From Atherinomorus stipes (lineage: Eukaryota > Chordata > Actinopteri > Atheriniformes > Atherinidae): 64,000 nt of DNA. This document shows positions 46,341-56,138 of this stretch, piece by piece. The stretch is taken from contig JALJCO010003566.1 in assembly GCA_023101725.1 (NCBI GenBank), forward strand, positions 1 through 64,000. The letters are read 5' to 3'. Position 1 is the stretch's first letter. Each line of letters starts with the position of its first letter. Under the pieces are notes generated by a model. That model was not told the origin of the DNA, did no database searches, and saw only the letters and a list, made by a program, of their open reading frames with translations. The translations under genes and the position numbers were made by a program.

Positions 46341-46519
46341 ACTCTATAAAAAGCACCTTGGTCGAGTACCTTTGGTTTTTGCTGTTGTCTATTATACCCG
46401 GAAAATGGACTGATAAAAGGTACCTTGGTCCTTTTTGTTAGAGAGTGGATTTTATTTCTGTATTTAATTGATATTTAGTCTTATTTTTTCTTTTTCTTCT
46501 TTACATTAAGCGCAACATC

Positions 46520-46644
46520 CTGGTCTATTTGTACCAGTTGGTGGCGGTAATGCACCTCTAATGAGTTTGTCAACCGCCATTAAACCCGACGAGGAAGAAG
46601 AGAGGAGGATACTAAACATACCTCGAAGAAGATCTCGAGCAGAG
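46520..46644 (+). repeat. Old LINE 3' end forming the NLR upstream region
   Basis: ccagttggtggcggtaatgcacc...aaacccgacgaggaagaa is shared, with changes, by all three NLR loci (35760-35850 and 1840-1930 on the minus strand). It resembles the 3' end of the I/Nimb LINE that sits directly downstream (47385-47432: ggtggcggtaatgct...aagaagaag). So the upstream region of this NLR subfamily seems to derive from a LINE tail. Confidence 0.6.
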
Positions 46645-47432
46645 AGCATTCAGTCATTTCATTCAAACACGCAGCAGGATGATTTATATGATGTCCTTCT
46701 AACGGTGTCTAGAATGCATCAGCAAGGAAGCCGAGTGCAGTTCTTGTGGGTCCCTGCGCATTCTGGGATAGTTGGTAATGAGGAGGTGGACAGGCTGGCT
46801 AAGGGAGTTTTTAATAAGACGAGGATAGAGATGAGGGTTAATAGCAGTCGGGCTGAAGCAAAAAGTGTGGTGCTGAGACAAGTGATGCAGGAGTGGCAGA
46901 GACGGTGGGACACAGGGGCCACAGGGAGGCACCTGTATCAGGTACAGAGGGCTGTGGGGGGGTATAGGAGGCAAGGAGGACACAGAAGGGATGAAATAGT
47001 ACTAACGAGGCTCAGACTGGGACATTGTGCTCTTAACAAGACATTACATCTTATAGGTAACATGATACAGGGCTGTGTGAAGCATGTCAGGAGGAAGAGG
47101 GATCTGTGGAGCACGTAGAAGTTGGGAGTTTAAGTCTTCGATCTGAAGAGTGTGTTGGGTTTGGGGTGCAGAGCTCGGGTGAGGGCGCTATTGGCTTCCT
47201 TAAAGGAGGCTGGGTTATACATTAGGATATGATTTTTTTTTCATTCTCTCTCTCTCTTTCTTTTCTTTTCTTTTCCCCTTCCCATGGTGGGACCATGGGG
47301 TGCCGCAGTGCAGCCCATGGTAGAGGGGGTTAGATTGTGAGCTTGCCTTCTGACCTACACTCCGGAACAGCAGGTGGCGGTAATGCTCCGATATACGGTT
47401 GCGATCCGCCGGAAACCCCAAGAAGAAGAAGG
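46645..47432 (+). mobile_element. I/Nimb-type LINE, 5'-truncated, in the NLR 5' exon
   Basis: It encodes the RNase H domain of ORF2, with WVPAHSGIVGNEEVDRLAK containing the conserved His and Asp, then LTRLRLGHCALNKTLHLIG. One frame shift later comes the zinc-knuckle remnant GLCEACQEEEGSVEHV. The 3' end is ggtggcggtaatgct followed by an aag tail. tctcgagcagag stands on both sides (46633-46644, 47433-47444), a 12-bp target duplication. Loci 1 and 2 have the site once, uninterrupted. Confidence 0.85.
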
Positions 47433-47471
47433 TCTCGAGCAGAGTTTCCCTTTAAAAACGTCCATGTGAAG
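47433..47471 (+). other. NLR locus 3: non-coding 5' exon
   Basis: ctcgagcagag...acgtccatgtgaag is followed by a perfect donor GTAAGT at 47472. The same exon and donor occur in loci 1 and 2. Its upstream part has been separated by the LINE insertion, so the true transcription start of this copy is unclear. Confidence 0.6.
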
Positions 47472-48006
47472 GTAAGTGAAGCCGTTTTTAATCTTTGTCT
47501 CGTTGGTATCAGCTGTCAGCAGCAACGGGCTCAGAAGCAGGTTTCAGGGGGAAGCTGCTGTTGTGTAATTCACAGTTTTCATGTGCTGCAGCGCCGGCTG
47601 TGCTAACAACGGCTAATAACAATAGCCTTAGCAAACACGTTGTTTTGCTAGGCTGCTATCTTGTTTTCCGACCTGTAAATAATGATAAATAATGGTACAC
47701 AGCCGTTGTAGTTCTACTGTGCGCATAATCCTGCTGCAATACTTTCTTATCAAGTAGAATGAAGCCTACAGGATAATCACACACATCTCACATATGACTT
47801 TTTACTGTTTATTTCAAAGGGAGGAAAAAAATCAACTGTGCAACGAATGTGTTTCCATCAAATCAGCTCAGTCACTTTATTTTCTGCATTTTCCAAGTTA
47901 AACCAGCAGTTTAGGACGCTTTGCATTCATAATATACGTTCATTTGTAGTACAACTAGCTATAGTACACAGCATCTTTAGTTGTTAACACATGAGATGAA
48001 GTCACC

Positions 48007-48830
48007 ACTCGGGCTAAGGATATGGACCAAATATCACATCACAATATATTTATTTTAGGTGATGATACACAATGTATCCCAGTATTTTTACCCTAATTTG
48101 TCTGAAAGTTTAATTTCACATAAAAGTTCTGCTTTTTTTTAAAGTATTGAAATATGTTTAGCATAAAGGTATCGCTCCGCTGCAGCGGTGGAACTGACAA
48201 ATGTTTGTTAAATCAAAGTGATTAAAGATAAATGGCTGTTTTTTTTAAAAACAATTATTCCTTTGTAAAAGTCTTGGGAAGGATTGTCTTTCAGATAGTT
48301 TAAATAATAGGGGTGGGAAAAATATTGATACACTGAAATATTGATATATTTCATATGCTGATACCATATATCTATATTTAGAAACGCTATATTGATCAAT
48401 TTTACTAATAAAATCTTGCGAGATATCAACGTTTTGTTAAGAAATCTCATGACATTTCACCAAACACCATGAGATTTTATTGTTCCGTTATAAAATCTTC
48501 ATCTTTCGTGAAATCTCATGAGATTTTGCAAGATTTCATTAGTAAAATAGATCAATGTGTGTTTTTAAATATGGATATGTTACCGGCATACAAAAATATC
48601 ACAATATTTCAGTGTATCAATATTTTTTCCCACCCTTATCAAATAATCAACTGACCCCTTTCTAGTCAGTCGAGGTGCAGCCGGGTCATTACGAAAAAAT
48701 GAAGCAAAAAAATTTGCACAACTAATACCGCGATATGACGATATGTGTAAATATCATATCCCTCTCATGTATCATATCGCGATATCATGTCAGTATATCA
48801 CACAGCCCTACTCATCACGCATGAATATCC
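48007..48830. mobile_element. hAT-like insertion in the first NLR intron, right arm only
   Basis: Loci 1 and 2 have the uninterrupted sequence gatgaagtcacca-gcataaatatccc. Here it is split by about 820 bp with ends cgggctaaggatat and, inverted, tagggctgtgtgatat. A possible 8-bp duplication (gtcaccac / ctcatcac) is imperfect. The palindromic MITE at 48309-48637 lies within. No transposase frame is present. Confidence 0.6.
48309..48637. mobile_element. Palindromic MITE with CTCGCGAG-type motifs, copy 3
   Basis: Same family as 18370-18689 by its terminal gatacactgaaatattgatat and several aatctcATGAGATttt versions, but at an unrelated site, so an independent insertion. Its central motifs have largely changed CG to TG or CA, as expected for old methylated CpG. 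Confidence 0.7.
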
Positions 48831-49167
48831 CAGAAACTGGTGAAGCATGTTAACCCTCGATGCACCGGAGGTTTTAAAAGACCGACTATGAGCACATCCT
48901 CATCAGCTCAGTAGGCTCCGTTTCTAACTCCATGTTCCCGAAAACTTTGAAAATATAAAAATATATTCTAAGTCTAGAAAATAGGAAGAAGTGTGTCGTC
49001 TTCTGAGCTGCTGAGAAGTTTTAAATCTTTTTTGTTGTTCATATATTAGTTTTCTAGTATTATTGTCTGAATCATATGTTGATCTAATAGTGATATGTGT
49101 CTGACTCCATCCCTCCATCTAGTGTCCTGATAGAAGTCCAGCAGCTGAAGGCAGCTTCCTCATCATC

Positions 49168-50303
49168 ATGGATCAGTGTGAGGACAGAGAGGAGGGAGCC
49201 CCTCCCTCTAAAAGCACTCAGAGGTGAGATGAGCATCTCTAACTGTCCATGACTCTTCTCCATGTCAGAGATCACAACTCACAGCAAACATGTGGATTCA
49301 CAGGAACCAGCCTGGACCTGGACCTGGACCTGAAGTCAAAGCTGAACCTGGACCTGAAGTCAAAGCTGAACCTGGACCTGAAGTCAAAGCAGAACCTGGA
49401 CCTGAAGTCAAAGCTGAACCTGGACCTGAAGTCAAAGCTGAACCTGGACCTGAAGTCAAAGCAGAACCTGGACCTGAAGTCAGAGCAGAACCTGGACCTG
49501 AAGTCAGAGCAGAACCTGGACCTGAAGTCAAAGCAGAACCTGGACCTGAAGTCAAAGCAGAACCTGGACCTGAAGTCAGAGCAGAACCTGGACCTGAAGT
49601 CAGAGCAGAACCTGGACCTGAAGTCAAAGCTGAACCTGGACCTGAAGTCAGAGCAGAACCTGGACCTGAAGTCAGAGCTGAACCTGGACCTGAAGTCAAA
49701 GCAGAACCTGGACCTGAAGTCAGAGCTGAACCTGGACCTGAAGTCAAAGCTGAACCTGGACATGAAGTCAAAGCAGAACCTGGACCTGAAGTCAGAGCAG
49801 AACCTGGACCTGAAGTCAAAGCAGAACCTGGACCTGAAGTCAAAGCAGAACCTGGACCTGAAGTCAAAGCAGAACCTGGACCTGAAGTCAAAGCTGAATC
49901 CAGCTGTGTGTCCATAAAGACTGAGTGGTGGATGGATCTGCCTGTTAGTTTCCCAGCTGGTGTTTCCTCAGAGCAACAGTGAGTATCTGTCAGTGTTCAG
50001 TGGAGGTTGGATCATATTTCAGATGAAAACTAGTTTCAGTTGAATCATTTCTTGACGTCTCTGCTGAGACTAATTTCTGCTTCATGTTTGGAATCTGATA
50101 GTTTCTGATTTGTCTTCCAGATTCTTGTTTTATCAAATGTTGTTGAACAATTTCAGAATTCAGCAGTGAAATCATTAAACCATCTTTATTCACAGAAACC
50201 AACCAGAACCAGAACCAGAACCAGAACCAGGATCCAGCTGTGTGTCCTTTAAGAGCGACGGGTCAAACGATCCTCCTCCTGATGTGAAGTCAGAGGAATG
50301 GAG
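49168..50303 (+). CDS. NLR-family N-terminal coding exons, locus 3 (partial, spliceable)
   Basis: Three exons fit together. Exon 2 (49168-49223) starts MDQCEDREEGAPPSKSTQ and ends in phase 2 at a GTGAGA donor. Exon 3 (49271-49978, 708 nt) begins after a CAG-AG acceptor and encodes SQLTANMWIHRNQ, then 24 PGPEVKAE-type repeats, then SSCVSIKTEWWMDLPVSFPAGVSSEQQ. Exon 4 (50196-50303, 108 nt) encodes PEPEPEPEPGSSCVSFKSDGSNDPPPDVKSEEWR and ends at GTGAGC. All junctions are phase 2 and both repeat exons are multiples of three, so the frame holds for about 290 residues. Fish NLRs have this kind of SCVSxKSD N-terminus before FISNA-NACHT-LRR. None of those domains follows in the window, so the gene is cut or incomplete. 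No signal peptide or membrane segment is seen; a cytosolic sensor role is inferred from the family only. Confidence 0.66.
49312..49904 (+). repeat. 24-bp coding minisatellite, 24 units (locus 3)
   Basis: Units of cctggacctgaagtcaaagc(a/t)gaa encode PGPEVKAE. Eight units have R for K and one has H for the second P. There is no stop in at least two plus-strand and two minus-strand frames, so overlapping long open frames on both strands are by-products of the unit length. Confidence 0.92.
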
Positions 50304-51071
50304 GTGAGCTGGGTGTAAATGTTGGATCAGAGTCAGTGTGAACAGTTTTTATTCCAACATGTGTTTCATCTCTTTTCCACATTTCTATGCTCAGATGTGA
50401 ACACTGATTTAATGTTCACTTCTTTACTAAATGAGCTCAAACCTCCAGATAAAAGCTCCAATAATAAAACTGTTTTAGTTATTTTTAAACTGCTGTGCTT
50501 CATACATCTTCTGTAACAACATTGTCCAACAATATTCTATGTCCATATTTGACAATGACCAACTTCAAGTTATGTCCAGGATGAACATAAATCACAGGAG
50601 AATATGCCAGATAAGCTTTGCTCAGAAGTATATTGCTTAAACTTGTGTACAGAAATAAAAAATGTAAACAGATATAAGTAAATTAAAATGACATCAGAAC
50701 GTAAATCTAATTAAATATTTTAAAACAGACAAACAAACAATACCAAGTATTGTGACTGTGCAGAAAGAAATGTAGACAAACTGTTGACAAGTCCAGGTTA
50801 TTTACTTCCTGTTATGAGCCAACAACAGCGTCTGTCCACAGCATCAGGCTTGAGTGAAGCTCTGTGGCAGGTTCCAACATTTCTTGTGCTGAACGTCCTC
50901 TCTGACAGGGAGGCAGCTATGCAGAGATTTTCTGGCCAGTTCGGCCAGTCTGGGGAGATTCACCTCTTGTGATTCCCACCACTCAAGAGGACAGACATCA
51001 CTGTCCACCTCAGGGATCATCAGATAGCTTTTTCAGTGGCTGGTGACTCTCCTCCTCTTGGGTTTTAGTTT
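50304..51071 (+). other. Intron or flank after NLR exon 4
   Basis: It pairs with 33275-34037. A 62-codon frame (50784-50972) is shared with the other arm, but no domain is known. No FISNA or NACHT coding sequence was found on either strand up to the Tc1 element. Confidence 0.4.
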
Positions 51072-51086
51072 TTGAAGTAAGATCTG
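51072..51086. other. Empty target site of L1-A in the right arm
   Basis: ttgaagtaagatctg is the single, unduplicated counterpart of the 15-bp duplication around L1-A. Confidence 0.9.
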
Positions 51087-51439
51087 TGGGTGCAGAATAA
51101 TGAATTATTATAAAAAAAAAAGATCTAAAACTGTCTCCATGCAGGGAAAACGCAAACATGAGCAGAAACGATGGTCCCTAGTGAGACTAATCCGGTAAGA
51201 ATAGCGCTTTAGATGAGAGACTCGTCCATGACAGGACAAACCTACTCAATACTGTATACACACACTGGCCATTTTATTAAGTACACCTGTCCAACTGCTC
51301 GTTAATGCAAATTTCTAATCAGCCAATCACATGGCAGCAACTCAGTGCATTTAGGGCATGTAGACATGGTCGAGACGATCTGCTGCGGTTCAAACCAGCA
51401 TCAGAATGAGGAAGAAAGGTGATTTCAGTGACTTTGAAC

Positions 51440-52805
51440 TAGTGATGCACCGATCAGGATTTTGCGGGCCGATCACTGATCACAAAAGGCAGTATCTGCC
51501 GATCCTGATATTGCCGATCACCGATCACAGCACCAAATCCATAAATTCTCCAATATTGTTGTCTCATGTACATAACATCGACATTATGTTATTAAGTATA
51601 ACAATTAGGAGAAGGGAAATTATCATGAATTGACCCGTTTTATTGCAGGCGATCTGCAATATTTCACTCTCTTGGAGACGACTTGGACTCAGTTTACATA
51701 GAGGAAGTGTAGCTCACTAACTTAAGCTTTCTTGTGGCAATAGTTATATGTACAACACCACATGTGCAGCACACCAACACAGACAACAGTAAATTTTTCA
51801 CTGTCTTAGAGTTGGTACAAGTTGTCAACTATAAACTCGTTTTTTCCTGTGGAAAAAGGAATTAAATCTTAAAATAAAAAATAGATTATGTACATAACAC
51901 ACACATGTGCACAATAATAAACATTTCACTCTCTAGAGGCTCTTTCTCAGACACACTGTTTAGAGTTTACCTACGAGCTTTTAGTGGAAAAATCATGTAA
52001 AATATGTTAAATGAGAATAAGAGTGTAACTGCAACATTATCTCTGGACATAAACTTGGAGCTGATACTGCAGCTTTTCTGTAAGAAAAAAAACTCTTAAG
52101 TGTAGCATAAACATGCTGTAGCCTAAATAATATAATAAAATTATGATTTTATTGATGAGCTTACTTCTGATTAAACAGCATGAATGGCAGAGCCTTGCGC
52201 GTCGTGCGTCAGGAGCGCCTGAGTGTGGGGGTGTATGAACCCGGTTGTTTTCCTTGTCTGTCTCTCTGTATAATGGCGGATGAAACTGAGCAGCTGCTTG
52301 GCTTCATTTGCTCCACGAGGCCAGACAGCGACGACGTCGAGCGTTTCTGTGCCGTGTGTGGATTCATCAGATTGTTCAGAGGTGAATTTCACCGTTTGGT
52401 GAATTTTGGTTTGGTGAATTTCACCGTTTACTCCAGGAGCTGCGCACCGACGATGGCGCAGCTTTCCTCTGACTGGCCCAGTTTAACAACCTGCAGTCCT
52501 GCATCAGGACGTCATTATAAGCCCATTAAACCCCGTTTGGAATAGAGATCATCAACCCGCCATTCGGAAACCGGGACTGGATGCAGATCATAGTTTATCC
52601 TTCACTGTCTCCGTGGAGTGAAGAAATTCACCGGAGTCTCCTCTGTATTTCCCGCGCCTGCTGCGCGTCAGGTGCATCAAATGCCAAAACGCTGTAAACG
52701 TGATCGGATCGGCTTGCTTGGATCTATTTTGAGGACTCCGATCAAAACCGATAGGGACACTGTCGGCCGATTGCGATTGGTTTCCGATCGATCGGTGCAT
52801 CTCTA
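51440..52805. mobile_element. hAT element, non-autonomous (1,366 bp)
   Basis: The ends TAGTGATGCACCGATC and ...GATCGGTGCATCTCTA are inverted repeats. The flanks ctttgaac (51432-51439) and gtttgaac (52806-52813) form an 8-bp duplication with one mismatch. The left arm lacks it. The internal frame 52180-52545 has no recognised transposase domain. Confidence 0.85.
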
Positions 52806-52813
52806 GTTTGAAC

Positions 52814-53743
52814 GTGGCATGGTTGTTGGTCTGAGTATTTCAGAAACTGATGATCGACTGGGATTTTCCTGCACAACCATCTCTAGGGTTTAAAGAGAAT
52901 GGTCTGAAAAAGAGAAATGTCCAGTGAGCAGCAGTTCTGTGAGCACAAATGCCTTGTTGATGACAGAGGTCAGAGGAGAATGGCCAGACTGGTTCCAGCT
53001 GATAGAAAGGCAACAGTAACTCAAATAACCACTTGTTCACACCAAAGTATGCAGAACAGCATCTCTGAATGCACAACACATCCAACCTGGAAGCAGATGG
53101 GCTACAGCAGCAGAAAACCACACCGGGTGCCACTGCTGTCAGCTAAGAACAGGAAACTGAGGCTACAATTCAAACAGACTCACCAACATTGGACAATAGA
53201 AGATGGAGAAACGTTGCCTTGTCTGATGAGTCTCCATTTCTGCTACAAAATTCGGATGGTAGACTCTGAATTTGGTGTCAACAACATGAAAGCATGGATC
53301 CATCCTGCCTTGTATCAGTGGTTCAGGTTGGTGGTGGTAGTGTAATGGTGTGGGAGAGATGTCCTTGGCACACTTTGGGCCCCTTAGTACCAACATGGCG
53401 GTTTAACCACCACAGCCTACCTGAGTATTGTTGCTGACCATGTCCATCCCTTTATGACCACAGTGGAGCATCTTCTGATGCTGCTTCCAGCAGGAAAACG
53501 CACCATGTCATTAAGCGGGAATCATCTCAGACTGGTTTCTTGAACATGACGATGAGTTCATTGTACTCAAATGGCCTCCACAGTCACCAGATCTCAATCC
53601 AACAGAGCAGCTTTGGGTGTGGTGGAATAGGAGGTTCTCATCATGGATATGCAGCTGACAAATCTGCAGCAACTGTGTGATGCTGTCATGTTAATATGGA
53701 GCAAAATCTCTGAGGAGTGTTTCCAGTGTCTTATTGAATCTAT
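52814..53743 (+). pseudogene. Tc1 transposase, decayed
   Basis: After the hAT insertion the DNA-binding part continues (GMVVG-type start, then SISETDD) and 52917-53345 reads RMARLVPADRKATV, SISECTT and LLSAKNRKLRLQFKQTHQHWTIED. A shift follows, then the VDSEFGVNNMKAWIHPALYQWFRLVVVV region and, past a stop, the DDE core with TVLKWPPQSPDLNPTEQL-type sequence read from 53550-53620. Such transposases cut at TA. Several shifts and stops make it inactive. Confidence 0.75.
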
Positions 53744-55188
53744 AGGCGCATTCTGACAGAGGTTCTAGGAACGCAGTTTCTGGAACCTCAAGGACTCTGC
53801 GTCCTGCAAGGACTCTGTGTTCCTTGCAGAGTCAAACAACTCTACAAGGAACACAGTTTCTAGAACTCCCCGTCTGGAGTTTAGTTATAAGAACTACCTT
53901 CCCCATCAGTTTGCATTTGCACGAGGGAGGACCTTGATAGGGACCATGTTTGATGCAATCGTCTGTGACAGAGACAAATTTATGTCCCAGAGACAAACAA
54001 AACTGAGGTTCCTTGGCTCTTCTATTCAAAGCTATTATAAAAGCTAGCTTAACAGCGTTAAGTCATCAAGTTAATCACGGTCATTTGTATCACGTCTTGT
54101 TCATCTTTTTGCTGAAGTGCAACAAAAAGGGATCTGTCCATTAAAGTGTTGGGCGTGTTGAGGAATTTTTCTTTAATAAAAGGCACGAAGATGAGAAGTT
54201 TTAACAAGGTTTTATTCAATGCTGCAGCATATGAAAAATAGTGAGAGTCACTCAGTAGACGGATCTGCTCAGCAAGTCTGACCTCGCTTTCTCATTTGCA
54301 ATAGATATACTGGTCCTGAAAGGGGAGTGATTGGTTCACGCCTTACAGGGTTAAACAGACGTTGTCTCATCTATCAGGTTCAGCTCAGCTTGCACCTGAT
54401 CTATGAGTAAGATATCCAGACAGACAACACCGTCTGGCCCCCTACGTTAAGTCAATTTTGGGACCCTGACCTAAAGTCAGAGGAACTAGTATCCTCTGCT
54501 TAACCTTTAAAAGAGGATCTTATACTGTCTGATAGAAGCTGTTTATAGTTTCATTCTGATTCATAGCTGACCTCTTCTTTACCCCTGCAGCACCAGTGTA
54601 ACACAAGCATATTGTAGTTCACACATTTATAAGTAAATAAGCAAATCACTCTTAATGAAATATGGCTCTTATAAGCAGGTAAAATTGATCATGACAAGCT
54701 TACGTGGGAATTTCCACTACAGGCGTCAGCCGGAGATTGTACCACCACACTTTGTATTTGGGTCATTTAATTAATATGAAATATTGCTTTTGGACATTTC
54801 AAAAAGTTATCAATTTGTGTCGTGTACCATTGTGATGCATCGATTTAATAATGAATTGGTACACTCCTATTGAAATAGTTCTTGTAGTTATTACGATCTT
54901 GGTAAACAGTTGTAACAGCTGTGGGACTTTTTAAATATGGTGGGGCTGGAAGAAGCGGCGCTCACGCAAGGGGCGGGGCTTTCCATTTCTACCAATCACC
55001 AAATATCTACGTATTTCAGTTCCTATGGAACCCCAAAAGACCCTGCCTCGGAGTAGGAGATAAAAAGGTTCTAGGGACTAAGGTCCGAGGTCCCTAGTTC
55101 CTATATGACCGAATGCGCAAAAAAAACGGCCTGGTTCCTGAAAAGGTTATAGGAACTCCGAAAGGTTCCTACAGTCTGAAAGTGCCTA
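53744..55188. mobile_element. AGGCGC-type DNA element B with a solo LTR inside
   Basis: The ends AGGCGCATTCTGACAGAGGTTCT and, inverted, AGGCACTTTCAGACTGTAGGAAC interrupt the Tc1 sequence; AT stands at 53742-53743 and 55189-55190. About 875 bp remain without the LTR. It shares internal blocks with element A. Confidence 0.7.
54156..54721 (-). mobile_element. Solo LTR (566 bp)
   Basis: It begins TGTTGAGGAATT and ends TTTCCACTACA, so TG...CA with short inverted ends, and is flanked by ggcg on both sides (54152-54155, 54722-54725). On the minus strand AATAAA near 54215 lies in the expected 3' part. No internal gag-pol sequence is present, so it is the product of recombination between two LTRs. 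The family was not determined. Confidence 0.65.
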
Positions 55189-55278
55189 ATGCCATGAAGG
55201 ATTAAGTCAGTTCTGAAGGCAAAAGGGGTCCAACCCGGTACTGGCAGGGTGTACCTAATAAAGCGGCCGGTGAGTGTT

Positions 55279-55562
55279 TATGCAGTGAGCCTATAGAGAG
55301 GTTTCATTTAGGCAGACGGATGCTGATTCAACCCATGAGCAATCAGCTTTTAGTGACGAGAGAAAGGCTCTCAGACCTGCGTGAAACAACTCTGCAAGCG
55401 ATGCTGGTTAAAATGGCCTTTATATGACTCGGCTCTAATCAGCATGTAGTAAGAAGAGAGGGACCCAACTGCAGTCACGATATGTCGCCATATCTCCAAT
55501 CCATGCCAGAAGTCCCAATGGGAAGTTTGTTCTTCATGTAACTCAATAAAATCTGACCCTAA
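55279..55562. other. Arm sequence without gene
   Basis: The part from 55360 pairs with 23330-23545. Nothing coding was recognised. Confidence 0.4.
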
Positions 55563-56100
55563 AGGCTACAGTTTACTTCTCCGACTGCGTAATGCGTTAT
55601 CCAACTGCAAAACTACGGAGACCCCTCCAGCCTTCATAGTTCTCAGTCATGCTGCCGGATACGCAGTGCAATTCCCTGCCCGATAAGTAGGGGTCGCTAC
55701 ACAATACTGACCTACTCATTTGATGCCGTCCAAGATAGAAAGACTTTTGTTGTTGCTGCAGCTGAATAACAGAGATACTTTTGATGCAAAATAAAGACGA
55801 TGAGGTGATTTTGGTATTTCCTCACTTCTTCTCCTCACAGCCAAACGTTCTTCGGTTGGATTCATATCTCCGTCTTTGTAGGCTAGCTGGTTTAAAAATG
55901 GCGCTGCTAGTGTTTACGTAGTGGTAGACCAATCACAGCCCTTGCCGTCTCCATCGTTCCTTGACGGAGGGACGGACAATTAAAAAATATTTTGTGCAGC
56001 CAGAGACGACGGAGAGGCTCTCTGACAGGCTCTCTGTCAACGTAGAGGGCTCTCTCTAACCTATGTAGAGCACTTTACGGACGACTATAAATTAGGCTTT
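55563..56100. mobile_element. MITE with 7-bp target duplication (538 bp)
   Basis: accctaa stands on both sides (55556-55562, 56101-56107). The ends aggctacagtttact and, inverted, aaagcctaatttata are alike. It is absent from the left arm at about 23335-23345. A hAT-like origin is possible; there is no coding sequence. Confidence 0.6.
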
Positions 56101-56138
56101 ACCCTAACCACCCGACTACACCATACGCATCTGTTTGC

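Larger units (their letters stand above)
45148..46370. mobile_element. ISL2EU-like DNA transposon, deletion derivative
   Basis: Its ends (TACCTCAACTAAGG on the left and, inverted, TACTCGACCAAGG on the right) are similar, and each is followed inward by ccgccatgttkgttgt. Inside are a piece of DDE_Tnp_4 transposase (plus strand) and, facing it, the start of the YqaJ-type partner (minus strand). That pairing is characteristic of ISL2EU elements. Most of both genes is missing. Confidence 0.6.
51259..55278 (+). mobile_element. Tc1-like transposon, right-arm copy, with nested insertions
   Basis: Both ends are present: cacacactggccattttatta on the left and taataaagcggccggtgagtg on the right, in inverted orientation, next to TA dinucleotides. 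Stripped of a hAT element (51440-52805) and of element B (53744-55188), about 1.2 kb of Tc1 remain, the normal length for the group. Confidence 0.85.

Noticed and set aside
46561..46640. Start of the RNase H protein at 46561
   Set aside because: The first 25 or so codons belong to the NLR upstream repeat. The LINE itself starts at 46645 after the target duplication, so the frame is a chance fusion.
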